NCBI RefSeq assembly: GCF_018138715.1
Contig: NZ_JAGSHX010000006.1
Coordinates: 6,696,001-6,760,000 of the forward strand
Length of the DNA: 64,000 nt
Origin: Streptomyces asiaticus
GTDB taxonomy: Bacteria > Actinomycetota > Actinomycetes > Streptomycetales > Streptomycetaceae
Reading direction: 5' to 3'
Positions within the stretch are counted from its first letter, which is position 1. The number at the start of each line of letters is the position of its first letter. Position numbers and translations under genes: made by a program. Shown here one piece after another: positions 53,940 through 63,333 of the stretch. The notes beneath the pieces are model-generated. The model searched no databases. It was not told where the DNA came from and was given only the letters and a program-made list of their open reading frames with translations.

Positions 53940-55124
53940 ATGCCGTTGACCCCCGAGGACGTGCGGAACAAGCAGTTCACGACCGTCCGCCTCCGAGAAG
54001 GCTATGACGAGGACGAGGTCGATGCCTTCCTCGACGAGGTCGAAGCCGAACTGACTCGGCTGTTGCGGGAGAACGAGGACCTGCGCGCCAAGCTGGCCGC
54101 CGCGACACGTGCCGCGGCCCAGAGCCAGCAACAAGGCATGCGCAAGCCACCCGAACAGCAGGAGCGGCCGGGCGCACCTGTGCCCGCCGCCATATCTGGA
54201 CCGCCGCAGCCGGTGCCGCCCGGCCAGCAGCAGATGGGTGGCCCGCCTCAACTCCCGGGCGGAGCCCCGCAGCTGCCGGCCGGCCCGATGGGCCAGAACG
54301 GCCCCGGTCCCATGCAGCAGGGCGGTCCCGGCCCGATGCAGCAGGGCGGCCCTGGTCCGATGCAGCAGGGCGGACCCGGCCCGATGGGCCAGAACGGTCC
54401 CATGGGTCCCGGCGGCCCCATGGGTGGCCCGATGGGCGGTCCCGGTGGCCCTGGTGGCCCCGGCGGTCCTGGCGGCCCGCAGCTGCCGCAGCCGGGGCAG
54501 GGCCCGGGCGGCGACAGCGCCGCGCGCGTGCTCTCGCTCGCGCAGCAGACCGCCGACCAGGCGATCGCGGAGGCCCGTTCCGAGGCCAACAAGATCGTCG
54601 GCGAGGCCCGTAGCCGCGCCGAGGGCCTGGAGCGGGACGCCCGTGCCAAGGCCGACGCGCTGGAGCGGGACGCGCAGGAGAAGCACCGTGTCGCGATGGG
54701 CTCCCTGGAGTCCGCTCGTGCCACGCTCGAGCGCAAGGTCGAGGACCTGCGCGGCTTCGAGCGCGAGTACCGCACGCGGCTGAAGTCGTACCTGGAGAGC
54801 CAGCTGCGCCAGCTGGAGAACCAGGCCGACGACTCGCTCGCCCCGCCGCGCACCCCGGCGACCGCCTCGCTGCCGCCGTCCCCCTCGATGAGCGGCTCCA
54901 TGGCCTCGGCCGGCGCCGGCACGATGGGTGGCCACACGATGGGCGGCAACCAGTCCATGGGCGGCCACAACCAGAACGGTGGAGCGCCGTCCTACGGTGG
55001 CCAGCAGCAGATGTCTCCCGCGATGACCCAGCCGATGGCACCGGTGCGGCCGCAGAGTCCGCAGCCGATGCAGCAGGCGCCGAGCCCGATGCGGGGCTTC
55101 CTCATCGACGAGGACGACAACTGA
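53940..55124 (+). CDS. divIVA: Polar growth protein DivIVA
   Basis: 394 aa. Starts MPLTPEDVRNKQFTTVRLREGYDEDEVDAFLDEVEAEL, the DivIVA domain with a first coiled coil to ~60. A Pro/Gln/Gly/Met-rich insertion (~62-195) holds repeats GPGPMQQGG and GGPGGPGG. The second coiled coil (~197-310, AARVLSLAQQTADQAIAEARSEANKIV) and a Met/Gly/Gln tail ending GFLIDEDDN follow. In Streptomyces it marks hyphal tips and is essential. Confidence 0.96.
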   Translation: MPLTPEDVRNKQFTTVRLREGYDEDEVDAFLDEVEAELTRLLRENEDLRAKLAAATRAAAQSQQQGMRKPPEQQERPGAPVPAAISGPPQPVPPGQQQMGGPPQLPGGAPQLPAGPMGQNGPGPMQQGGPGPMQQGGPGPMQQGGPGPMGQNGPMGPGGPMGGPMGGPGGPGGPGGPGGPQLPQPGQGPGGDSAARVLSLAQQTADQAIAEARSEANKIVGEARSRAEGLERDARAKADALERDAQEKHRVAMGSLESARATLERKVEDLRGFEREYRTRLKSYLESQLRQLENQADDSLAPPRTPATASLPPSPSMSGSMASAGAGTMGGHTMGGNQSMGGHNQNGGAPSYGGQQQMSPAMTQPMAPVRPQSPQPMQQAPSPMRGFLIDEDDN

Positions 55125-55166
55125 CGCTGGCGCGGGGCGCGTAGGCGCGGAGCGTTCGGCAATCAC

Positions 55167-55208
55167 AAGGGCCGGGTCCCAGGAGCTTCCTCCTGGGACC
55201 CGGCCCTT
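55167..55208 (+). terminator. divIVA terminator
   Basis: Perfect 19-bp stem (55167-55185 with 55190-55208), loop CTTC, followed by TG. Confidence 0.9.
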
Positions 55209-55246
55209 TGCCACGTGCGCGCCGACCGCGGGGGTTTGTTCCCCTA

Positions 55247-55353
55247 CCCGCCCCTTCCCGAACCATGGGGCTCCGCCCCCTGGACCCCGGACGCCCTTCG
55301 GGCGTGTCCTCAAGCGCCGGACGGGCTGAAATCAGCCCGTCCGGCGCTTGAGG
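55247..55353. repeat. Dispersed GC-rich repeat, copy B, with 22-bp hairpin
   Basis: Shares CCCGAA.CATGGGGCTCCG and CCTCAAGCGCCGGA with copy A (17467-17553, opposite orientation). Includes a perfect hairpin: 55308-55329 with 55332-55353, loop AA, which can end both divIVA and ileS transcripts. Confidence 0.85.
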
Positions 55354-55384
55354 ACCGGGGTAGGGGACAAACCCCCGGTCCGGG

Positions 55385-58300
55385 TTACGCCTTGCGGAGG
55401 CGGAAGGTGAGGCCCAGCGGGGCGTCGGTGAACGGGTCGCCGTAGCCTTCGTCACCGTCGCCCGCCGCGAAGTCGGTCGCGAGGACCTCGTCCGCGATCA
55501 GCTCGGCGTGGTCGACGAGGGCCTGACGGAGTTCCTCGTCGGCCGACTGCCACCGCAGCGCGATCCGATCGGCCACATCCAGCCCGCTGTTCTTACGGGC
55601 CTCCTGGATCAGCCGGATCGCGTCACGGGCCAGCCCCGCGCGCCGCAGCTCCGGGGTGATCTCCAGGTCGAGGGCGACGGTGGCGCCCGCGTCGGAGGCG
55701 ACGGACCAGCCCTCGCGCGGGGTCTCGGTGATGATGACCTCGTCGGGGGAGAGGGCGACCGTCTCGCCGTCCACCACGACCGACGCGTTCCCCTCGCGCA
55801 GCGCGACCGACAGCGCGGCCGCGTCGGCCTCCGCGATCGCCTTGGCGACCGGCTGGGTGCCCTTGCCGAAGCGCTTGCCCAGGGCGCGGAAGTTGGCCTT
55901 CGCGGTCGTGTCGACCAGCGAGCCGCCGACCTCGCTCAGCGACGCCAGCGAGGAGACGTTCAGCTCCTCCTCGATCTGCGCGCGCAGTTCGGCGCCGAGG
56001 GCTTCGAAGCCGGAGGCGGCGACCAGCGCGCGCGACAGCGGCTGGCGCGTCTTCACACCGGACTCCGCGCGGGTCGCGCGCCCCAGCTCCACCAGGCGCC
56101 GCACGAGCGCCATCCGCTCCGAGAGGGCCGGGTCGATCATCGACCGGTCCGGCTCCGGCCAGGTGGTCAGGTGCACGGAGGCGGGGGCCTCCGGGGTCAC
56201 CGGGACGACCAGGTCCTGCCAGACCCGCTCGGTGATGAAGGGCACCAGGGGCGCCATCAGCCGGGTGACCGTCTCGACGACGTCGTGGAGGGTGCGCAGC
56301 GCGGCGGCGTCGCCCTGCCAGAAACGGCGGCGCGAGCGGCGCACGTACCAGTTGGACAGGTCGTCGACGAAGGCCGACAGCAGCTTGCCGGCGCGCTGGG
56401 TGTCGTACGCCTCCAGGGACTCGGTGACCTGCTCGGTGAGCGTGCCCAGTTCACCCAGCAGCCAGCGGTCCAGCAGCGGCCGCTCGGCCGGGGCCGGGTC
56501 GGCCGCGGACGGCGCCCAGCCCGAGGTGCGGGCGTACAGCGCCTGGAAGGCCACCGTGTTCCAGTAGGTGAGCAGCGTCTTGCGCACGACCTCCTGGATG
56601 GTGCCGTGGCCCACCCGGCGGGCCGCCCACGGTGAGCCGCCGGCGGCCATGAACCAGCGCACCGCGTCCGCGCCGTGCTGATCCATCAGCGGGATCGGCT
56701 GAAGGATGTTGCCCAGGTGCTTGGACATCTTGCGACCGTCCTCGGCCAGGATGTGACCGAGGCAGACCACGTTTTCATACGAGGACTTATCGAAGACGAG
56801 GGTGCCGACCGCCATCAGCGTGTAGAACCAGCCGCGGGTCTGGTCGATGGCCTCGGAGATGAACTGCGCCGGGTAGCGCCGCTCGAAGAGCTCCTTGTTG
56901 CGGTACGGGTAGCCGTACTGCGCGAACGGCATCGAGCCCGAGTCGTACCAGGCGTCGATGACCTCGGGCACCCGCTCGGCCGTCAGCGAGCAGCCGTCGG
57001 CGGTGCAGGTGAAGGTGACCGCGTCGATGTACGGCCGGTGCGGGTCCAGACCGCTCTGGTCGGTGCCGGTCAGCTCGGAGAGCTCGGCGAGGGAGCCGAC
57101 GCAGGTGAGATGGGACTCGGCGCAACGCCAGATGGGCAGCGGGGTGCCCCAGTAGCGGTTCCGCGACAGCGCCCAGTCGATGTTGTTATTGAGCCAGTCG
57201 CCATAGCGACCGGTCTTGACCGACTCGGGATACCAGTTGGTCTTCTCGTTCTCCCGCAGCAGCGCGTCCTTGATCGCGGTGGTGCGGATGTACCAGGACG
57301 GCTGGGCGTAGTAGAGCAGCGCGGTGTGGCAGCGCCAGCAGTGCGGGTAGCTGTGCTCGTACGGCACGTGCCGGAACAGCAGCCCGCGCTCCTTGAGGTC
57401 CGCCGTGAGCGCCTCGTCGGCCTTCTTGAAGAACTGGCCGCCGACCAGGTCCAGGCCCTCCTCGAAGGTGCCGTCCGGGCGGACCGGGTTGACCACCGGC
57501 AGCCCGTAGGCCCGGCAGGTCAGCAGGTCGTCCTCACCGAAGGCGGGGGACTGGTGGACCAGACCGGTGCCGTCCTCGGTCGTCACATAGTCGGCGTTGA
57601 CGACGAAGTGGGCGTCGGGGATGTCCACGAGCTCGAAGGGGCGCCGATAGCCCCAGCGCTCCATCTCGGCCCCGGTGAAGGACTCGCCGGTGACCGTCCA
57701 GCCCTCGCCGAGCGCCTTCTCGGCCAGCGGCTCGGCGACGATCAGCTTCTCCTCGCCGTTGGTGGCGACCACATAGCGCACCTGCGGGTGCGCGGCCACG
57801 GCGGTGTTGGAGACCAGGGTCCACGGCGTGGTCGTCCACACCAGCAGCGCCGCCTCGCCCGCCAGCGGGCCCGAGGTCAGCGGGAAGCGGACGAAGACCG
57901 AGGGGTCGACGACCGTCTCATAGCCCTGGGCCAGCTCGTGGTCGGACAGCCCGGTGCCGCAGCGCGGGCACCAGGGGGCCACGCGGTGGTCCTGGACCAG
58001 CAGCCCCTTGTTGAAGATCTCCTTCAGGGACCACCACACCGACTCGATGTAGCCGGGGTTCATGGTCCAGTACGCGCCGTCGAGGTCGGTCCAGAACCCC
58101 ATCCGGGTGGTGAGCTCGGCGAAGGCGTCGGTGTGCCGGGTCACGGACTCCCGGCACTTGGCGTTGAACTCGGCGATGCCGTACGCCTCGATGTCCTTCT
58201 TACCGTTGAAGCCCAGCTCCTTCTCGACCGCCAGCTCGACCGGCAGGCCGTGGCAGTCCCAGCCCGCCTTACGGTCGACGTGGTAGCCCCGCATGGTGCG

Positions 58301-58522
58301 GAAGCGCGGGAAGACGTCCTTGAAGACGCGGGCCTCGATGTGGTGGGCGCCCGGCATGCCGTTCGCGGTCGGGGGGCCCTCGTAGAAGACCCACTCGGGC
58401 CGTCCCTCGGACTGCTCGAGGCTACGGGCGAAGATCTTGTTCTCCCGCCAGAAGTCGAGCACGGCGTGCTCGAGGGCGGGCAGGTCGACCTGGGCGGGCA
58501 CCTGGCGGTACTGCGGCGTCAT
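55385..58522 (-). CDS. ileS: Isoleucyl-tRNA synthetase, type-2-like
   Basis: 1045 aa. Start MTPQYRQVPAQVDLPALEHAVLDFWRENKIF. The HIGH region reads GMPGAHHIEARVFKD and the KMSKS loop reads KMSKHLGN, the form seen in the mupirocin-tolerant IleRS2 class rather than E. coli type 1. GWDCHGLPVELAVEKEL and the C-terminal Cys-containing editing and anticodon parts are present. ATG 58522 lies behind a T-box leader; the frame upstream runs through that leader and is not coding. Confidence 0.96.
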   Translation of the reverse strand: MTPQYRQVPAQVDLPALEHAVLDFWRENKIFARSLEQSEGRPEWVFYEGPPTANGMPGAHHIEARVFKDVFPRFRTMRGYHVDRKAGWDCHGLPVELAVEKELGFNGKKDIEAYGIAEFNAKCRESVTRHTDAFAELTTRMGFWTDLDGAYWTMNPGYIESVWWSLKEIFNKGLLVQDHRVAPWCPRCGTGLSDHELAQGYETVVDPSVFVRFPLTSGPLAGEAALLVWTTTPWTLVSNTAVAAHPQVRYVVATNGEEKLIVAEPLAEKALGEGWTVTGESFTGAEMERWGYRRPFELVDIPDAHFVVNADYVTTEDGTGLVHQSPAFGEDDLLTCRAYGLPVVNPVRPDGTFEEGLDLVGGQFFKKADEALTADLKERGLLFRHVPYEHSYPHCWRCHTALLYYAQPSWYIRTTAIKDALLRENEKTNWYPESVKTGRYGDWLNNNIDWALSRNRYWGTPLPIWRCAESHLTCVGSLAELSELTGTDQSGLDPHRPYIDAVTFTCTADGCSLTAERVPEVIDAWYDSGSMPFAQYGYPYRNKELFERRYPAQFISEAIDQTRGWFYTLMAVGTLVFDKSSYENVVCLGHILAEDGRKMSKHLGNILQPIPLMDQHGADAVRWFMAAGGSPWAARRVGHGTIQEVVRKTLLTYWNTVAFQALYARTSGWAPSAADPAPAERPLLDRWLLGELGTLTEQVTESLEAYDTQRAGKLLSAFVDDLSNWYVRRSRRRFWQGDAAALRTLHDVVETVTRLMAPLVPFITERVWQDLVVPVTPEAPASVHLTTWPEPDRSMIDPALSERMALVRRLVELGRATRAESGVKTRQPLSRALVAASGFEALGAELRAQIEEELNVSSLASLSEVGGSLVDTTAKANFRALGKRFGKGTQPVAKAIAEADAAALSVALREGNASVVVDGETVALSPDEVIITETPREGWSVASDAGATVALDLEITPELRRAGLARDAIRLIQEARKNSGLDVADRIALRWQSADEELRQALVDHAELIADEVLATDFAAGDGDEGYGDPFTDAPLGLTFRLRKA

Positions 58523-58539
58523 CGGGGCTCTTCTTCCTC

Positions 58540-58790
58540 CGGCGGACACGTGCTCTTCCGTTTCCGTCGGAGGGACGAGAGCCGTGTGCTCCCGCGGTAC
58601 CACCCTCCTTGACCGGCAGCGGTTGGCTCCCGGCCCCCTCATTGGGATCGCGATGCCGGTTCTACTGACCCAGGGCGGGCGTTCTTCCGGCGGCTCCGGG
58701 GTGATCCTTCACATCGCGCTCGCCCCCGGGCTCACACCGTCCCCGGGTCGCTCTGGGCCGCCTACGACGCTACTCGTCCCCATCCATGCC
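58540..58790 (-). ncRNA. T-box leader of ileS
   Basis: On the minus strand the T-box GGTGGTACCGCG (58593-58604) is present, flanked by GGAGGG and CCCTCC that can pair. An ATC triplet (58703-58705) in GTGAAGGATCACC is a candidate Ile specifier, in a short stem. The leader senses uncharged tRNA-Ile; close to the start codon, control is probably translational, as in other actinobacteria. Confidence 0.88.
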
Positions 58791-59087
58791 TCTCGCTGCG
58801 CCCAGTGTACGGGGCCGAGGGGACCGGGGCCGACCGAATATGGCACTGCTCGGTCACCGCTGGGGCACTGCGCCGAGTGGGGGATGGCCGGGTCCGGGGG
58901 ACTGCCCCGAATGGCCGGACGCCGGGGACCGCGATCAGGCCCGTCACGCTGGGTAACCCCCGCGGACCGGATCCCGGACGGATTACCGGGCGTGGAGCGG
59001 GGCACAACGGTGGAGACCGGTTTGTCGTACGGGCAAGCCGGGCGAATCGGGCGGCGTGCCCCGTTGCCGCCCGCCCGGAGTCGATTT

Positions 59088-59103
59088 ATCGTTCCGGAAC
59101 GAT
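59088..59103. promoter_or_regulatory. 16-bp palindrome upstream of the DksA-like gene
   Basis: ATCGTTCCGGAACGAT, perfect, 39 bp before the ATG at 59142. Candidate operator. Confidence 0.4.
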
Positions 59104-59141
59104 TCGCGCGCAAGATCACAATATGTGAAGGGGCCGCGGCC

Positions 59142-59894
59142 ATGGTGGCGAGAAAGACCACCGTGCAGAAGAGCACGGCGAAGGCGACGAAGGCCGCGCC
59201 CGGCAAGAAGAGCGCCTCGGGCAAGAAGGCCGTCAACAAGACCGTCGACAAGACCGCGGCACCCGGCAGGGCCGCCGCGCAAGGCGCCGCCAAGGCGGCG
59301 AAGAAGAGCGCACCGAAGAAGAAGTCGGAGACGCCCGCCAAGAAGGCCGCGCCCGCCGACAAGGCGGTGCCCGCGAAGAAGACGGGAGCCAGGAAAGTGG
59401 TTGCGAAGAAGACCTCGAGTGGTGCGCCGACGAACAAGAAGGCCACGACGACCGCGCCGCCCCTGCCCAAGGCCCGTGCGGCGGGCGCCCCCGTCGACCC
59501 CGGTGAGCTCGCGGTCCGCCCGGGCGAGGACCCCTGGTCGGCCGAGGAGGTGGACGAAGCGCGCTCCGGTCTGCTGACCGAGGCCGGCCGGCTGCGCACC
59601 GAGATCCTCGCCTCCGAGGAGGCGATCACCGGGCTGATGCGCGACTCCGGTGACGGCGCGGGCGACGACCAGGCCGACACCGGCACCAAGAACATCACCC
59701 GCGAGCATGAGATGGCCCTGGCCGGAAACGCCCGCGAGATGCTGCTCCAGACCGAGCGGGCCCTGGACCGGCTGGACACCGGGACGTACGGGCTGTGCGA
59801 GAGCTGTGGCGACCCGATCGGCAAGGCGCGGATGCAGGCGTTCCCCCGGGCCACGCTGTGTGTCGAGTGCAAGCAGCGCCAGGAGCGGCGCTGA
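59142..59894 (+). CDS. DksA/TraR zinc-finger protein with histone-H1-like N-terminus
   Basis: 250 aa. Residues ~1-120 are Lys/Ala/Pro/Thr repeats (KKSA, KKAA, KKTG units) like the tails of histone H1 or Streptomyces HupS. Residues ~130-250 are the DksA core: helices LLTEAGRLRTEILASEEAITGL, then zinc finger CESCGDPIGKARMQAFPRATLCVEC. It may couple DNA binding to RNA polymerase control, but this is inference. AAGGGG precedes the ATG. Confidence 0.9.
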   Translation: MVARKTTVQKSTAKATKAAPGKKSASGKKAVNKTVDKTAAPGRAAAQGAAKAAKKSAPKKKSETPAKKAAPADKAVPAKKTGARKVVAKKTSSGAPTNKKATTTAPPLPKARAAGAPVDPGELAVRPGEDPWSAEEVDEARSGLLTEAGRLRTEILASEEAITGLMRDSGDGAGDDQADTGTKNITREHEMALAGNAREMLLQTERALDRLDTGTYGLCESCGDPIGKARMQAFPRATLCVECKQRQERR

Positions 59895-59964
59895 CGCCCG
59901 TACGTGTGTGCCGTACCCTCGTCCCTCACAGGGGGAGACAGACTCACGAGGTTGAGGGACTCAC

Positions 59965-60552
59965 GTGACAGAGGCGGAGCAGGCCATCGGAACGCCGGAC
60001 GCGGGGAAGGCAGAGGGGGGCGCCGGGACCAGCGCCGCCGGATCCGGTGAGGCCGCGGCGGGCAGGGGGAAGCGGCGCGTCGGGGTGCTTCTCGCGGTGG
60101 CGGCGCTGGCCTATCTGATCGATCTGACCAGCAAGCTGGCCGTGGTCGCGAAGCTGGAGCACCACGCCCCGGTCGAGGTGATCGGCACCTGGCTCCAGTT
60201 CGAGGTGATCCGCAACCGGGGAGCGGCGTTCGGCTTCGGCGAGGCCATGACCATCGTCTTCACGGTGATCGCGGTCGGCGTCATCGTGGTGATCGCGCGG
60301 CTGGCCCGCAAGCTCCACAGCCTGCCCTGGGCCATCGCGCTCGGGCTGCTGCTCGGCGGGGCCTTCGGCAATCTCACCGACCGGATCTTCCGGACGCCCG
60401 GGGATTTCCAGGGGGCGGTCGTGGACTTCATCGCGCCCTCCCACTTCGCGGTCTTCAACCTCGCCGATTCGGCCATCGTGTGCGGCGGCTTCCTGATCGT
60501 GATCCTGTCCTTCCGCGGTCTGGACCCGGACGGCACGGTCCACAAGGACTGA
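59965..60552 (+). CDS. lspA: Lipoprotein signal peptidase
   Basis: 195 aa. An extended ~35-residue Ala/Gly/Glu tail, then four helices. Catalytic Asp pair in GNLTDRIFR and [16 protein letters not shown] also present. Cuts prolipoproteins after lipidation. GAGGGA precedes GTG 59965. The stop lies at the start of the second unit of a tandem repeat. Confidence 0.96.
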   Translation: MTEAEQAIGTPDAGKAEGGAGTSAAGSGEAAAGRGKRRVGVLLAVAALAYLIDLTSKLAVVAKLEHHAPVEVIGTWLQFEVIRNRGAAFGFGEAMTIVFTVIAVGVIVVIARLARKLHSLPWAIALGLLLGGAFGNLTDRIFRTPGDFQGAVVDFIAPSHFAVFNLADSAIVCGGFLIVILSFRGLDPDGTVHKD

Positions 60553-60594
60553 CGGCACGGTCCACAAGGACTGACGGCACGGTCCACAAGGACT
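60529..60594 (+). repeat. Three perfect 22-bp tandem repeats at the lspA 3' end
   Basis: Unit GACGGCACGGTCCACAAGGACT... (22 bp) at 60529, 60551, 60573. The first encodes the lspA C-terminus DGTVHKD; the stop arises at the junction, so copy number changes would not alter the protein. Confidence 0.92.
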
Positions 60595-60634
60595 GACGTA
60601 CGAACCGGTCCGCGCGGTCCGGCATACTCGTCGG

Positions 60635-61576
60635 GTGAGTACGATTCCCGAGATCCGCACCCTGCCCGTACCGGACGGTCTGGAGGGCGAGCGCGTCGAT
60701 GCCGCGATCGCCCGTATGTTCGGTTTCTCCCGGACCAAGGCGGCCGAGCTGGCCGCCGCCGGAAAGGTGCAGCTCGACGGCAGTGTCGCCGGGAAGTCCG
60801 ACCGGGTCTCCGGGGGTGCCTGGCTCGAGGTCGAGATGCCGCAGGCCGCGCCGCCGGTGCGGATCGTCGCCGAGCCCGTCGAGGGCATGGACATCGTGCA
60901 CGACGACGAGGACATCGTGGTCGTCTCCAAGCCGGTCGGCGTCGCCGCCCACCCCAGCCCCGGCTGGAGCGGCCCCACCGTGATCGGCGGGCTCGCCGCC
61001 GCCGGTTTCCGCGTCTCCACCTCGGGCGCCGCCGAGCGCCAGGGGATCGTGCACCGGCTGGACGTCGGCACCTCCGGGCTGATGGTCGTCGCGAAGTCCG
61101 AGCTCGCGTACTCCGTGCTCAAGCAGCAGTTCCGCGAGCGCACCGTGGACAAGCGTTACCACGCGCTGGTCCAGGGCCACCCGGACCCGCTGAGCGGCAC
61201 CATCGACGCCCCGATCGGCCGCCATCCCCAGCACGACTACAAGTGGGCGGTGACCGCGGACGGCAAGCCGAGCGTCACCCACTACGACCTCATCGAGGCG
61301 TTCCGGGCCGCGAGCCTGCTGGACATCAAGCTGGAGACCGGCCGCACCCACCAGATCCGGGTGCACATGGCGGCCCACCGCCACCCCTGCGTCGGCGACC
61401 TCACCTACGGCGCGGACCCGACGCTCGCCAAGCGGCTGAAGCTGACCCGGCAGTGGCTGCACGCCGTGCGGCTCGGCTTCGAGCACCCCGCGCACGGCGG
61501 ATGGGTCGAGTTCGAGAGCGTCTACCCGGACGATCTGCGCGGAGCGCTGGACATCGTGAAGGCGGAGAGCGCGTGA
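60635..61576 (+). CDS. rluD: RluD-type 23S rRNA pseudouridine synthase
   Basis: 313 aa. S4 domain near the N-terminus ([30 protein letters not shown]), then the catalytic motif [17 protein letters not shown] and [15 protein letters not shown] 60635; CATACT ends 6 nt upstream, so possibly leaderless. The stop overlaps the next gene (GTGA). Confidence 0.94.
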   Translation: MSTIPEIRTLPVPDGLEGERVDAAIARMFGFSRTKAAELAAAGKVQLDGSVAGKSDRVSGGAWLEVEMPQAAPPVRIVAEPVEGMDIVHDDEDIVVVSKPVGVAAHPSPGWSGPTVIGGLAAAGFRVSTSGAAERQGIVHRLDVGTSGLMVVAKSELAYSVLKQQFRERTVDKRYHALVQGHPDPLSGTIDAPIGRHPQHDYKWAVTADGKPSVTHYDLIEAFRAASLLDIKLETGRTHQIRVHMAAHRHPCVGDLTYGADPTLAKRLKLTRQWLHAVRLGFEHPAHGGWVEFESVYPDDLRGALDIVKAESA

Positions 61577-62037
61577 TCGAGGTCGTGACCGACGGGGACC
61601 TGTCCGGCTGCTTCGCGGTCCGCCGCGAGGTCTTCGTGGTGGAGCAGCGGATCCCCGAGGAGGAGGAGATGGACGCGTACGACGCGCACGCCGTCCACCT
61701 CCTGGCCACCGACGACGGGGGCCGCCCGGTGGGCACCGTCCGCTTCCTGCACGGCGCGGCCGCGGACAAGAAGTACGGCCACGCCGGTGTCGACGGCGGC
61801 ACCACCGCCGTGCTCGGCCGCCTCGCGGTGGCGAGGGCGGCGCGGGGCACGGGGCTGGGGGCCGATCTGGTCCGGGCCGTCGAGGCGGAGGCCCACCGGC
61901 GCGGACTGGCCGAGGTCTATCTGGAGTCCCAGACCCATGCGCTCGGCTTCTACGAGCGGCTGGACTACGAGGCGTTCGGCCCCGAGTTCGACGAGGGCAG
62001 CGGCATCCCGCACCGCGCGATGCGACGGTCGTTGTAG
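61573..62037 (+). CDS. GNAT acetyltransferase (ElaA-like)
   Basis: 154 aa. Start [34 protein letters not shown], acetyl-CoA motif [27 protein letters not shown], end [24 protein letters not shown]. Coupled to rluD. Substrate unknown. Confidence 0.93.
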   Translation: MIEVVTDGDLSGCFAVRREVFVVEQRIPEEEEMDAYDAHAVHLLATDDGGRPVGTVRFLHGAAADKKYGHAGVDGGTTAVLGRLAVARAARGTGLGADLVRAVEAEAHRRGLAEVYLESQTHALGFYERLDYEAFGPEFDEGSGIPHRAMRRSL

Positions 62038-62053
62038 CGACCTGCCACCGGCT

Positions 62054-63193
62054 TCACCGCGAGCGCGAGGAGTCCTTGCGCAGCCCGTCCTCGAAGCGGG
62101 CGAAGTGGTCATGGCGCTCACGGCGCCGCTCGCTCTCCAGCAGCGACTGGGGGGCCTGGACGGCCGGGGCGGTGGCGATGCGCGGCAGGGCGTACGGATG
62201 GGCGTCCCTCAGCCACGTGATCATCTTCTCGCGCACCTCACAGCGCACCGTCCACGCGTCGTCCGGGTCCCGCGCCGTGATGAGCGCCCGCACCATGATG
62301 GTGCTCGGGGTGGTGTCCGTCACCACCAGGTTCCAGTCCCGGCCGTCCCAGGCCGAGGACTTCTGCACAATGTCGCGCAGGTGCTCCCGCATCTCCTCGA
62401 TGGGCGCGGTGTGGTCCAGGTGGAAGAAGACCGTGGCCACCTTCTGGGTGCCACCGCGTGACCAGTTCTCGAACGGCTTGTTGGTGAAGTACGACACCGG
62501 CATGGTGATCCGGCGCTCGTCCCAGGTCCGTACGGACAGGAAGGTCAGCGTGATCTCCTCGACCGTGCCCCACTCGCCGTCCACGACCACCGTGTCGCCG
62601 ATCCGCACCATGTCGCCGAAGGCGATCTGGAGCCCCGCGAAGAGGTTCCCCAGCGTGGACTGGGCGGCCACACCGGCGACCACCCCGAGGATCCCGGCGG
62701 AGGCCAGCATGGAGGTGCCGACCGTGCGCATCGTCGGGAAGGTCAGCAGCATGGCGGAGGCCGCCACCACGCCGACGATCGCGGCCACCACCCGCTGGAT
62801 CAGCGTCACCTGGGTGCGCACCCGGCGCACCCGCGCGGGGTCGTGCGCGCTGGAGGAGGCGTAGCGGAAGTAGGAGGACTCCACCACGGCCGAGGAGACC
62901 CGCACCATGAGCCATGCCGTGGCCGCGATGAGCACCAGCGCGAGCAACTGGCCGATCGCCGACTCGTGCTCCTGGACGACCTTCGCCTGCGTCTTGTCGT
63001 ACGACCCGCTCAGCAACGCCGTACACACGGTCACCTGAAGAGGGACCCGGCAGCGGCGCAGATGGCCCCACAGGGGGGTCTCGGGATGCCGGGCATCGAC
63101 CCTCCGCAGCAGCCAGTCGACCGCCCAGCCGATGAACAGCGTGATGGCCACTGAGCCGCCGATGACGATGAGCGGACGCAGCACGTCCTCCAT
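62054..63193 (-). CDS. MscS-family mechanosensitive channel
   Basis: 379 aa. Several membrane segments, then the MscS pore-helix and beta domain: SAGILGVVAGVAAQSTLGNLFAGLQIAFGDMVRIGDTVVVDGEWGTVEEI. C-terminal alpha/beta part present (VATVFFHLDHTAPIEEM). ATG 63193 (GAGG 9 nt upstream) preferred; GTG 63199 is an alternative. Convergent with the GNAT gene. Confidence 0.92.
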   Translation of the reverse strand: MEDVLRPLIVIGGSVAITLFIGWAVDWLLRRVDARHPETPLWGHLRRCRVPLQVTVCTALLSGSYDKTQAKVVQEHESAIGQLLALVLIAATAWLMVRVSSAVVESSYFRYASSSAHDPARVRRVRTQVTLIQRVVAAIVGVVAASAMLLTFPTMRTVGTSMLASAGILGVVAGVAAQSTLGNLFAGLQIAFGDMVRIGDTVVVDGEWGTVEEITLTFLSVRTWDERRITMPVSYFTNKPFENWSRGGTQKVATVFFHLDHTAPIEEMREHLRDIVQKSSAWDGRDWNLVVTDTTPSTIMVRALITARDPDDAWTVRCEVREKMITWLRDAHPYALPRIATAPAVQAPQSLLESERRRERHDHFARFEDGLRKDSSRSR

Positions 63194-63333
63194 GGACACC
63201 TACCTCATCCTTCCCCAGGGAGACTCCAGGGTGTCCTGTCCCGCCTTCCCCGGATCGGGTGTCCTCAGACTGTGACTGGCACGATAGAAGGTGGCGATCC
63301 ACGGAAAGTGAAACGGGAAGGAAAGTGACGGCG

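Noticed and set aside
58523..58642. N-terminal extension of IleRS
   Set aside because: The frame runs through the T-box leader; the conserved protein starts MTPQYRQ at 58522.
60529..60594. CRISPR or attachment site at the lspA 3' end
   Set aside because: Perfect head-to-tail repeats without spacers, no integrase nearby; a simple tandem duplication.
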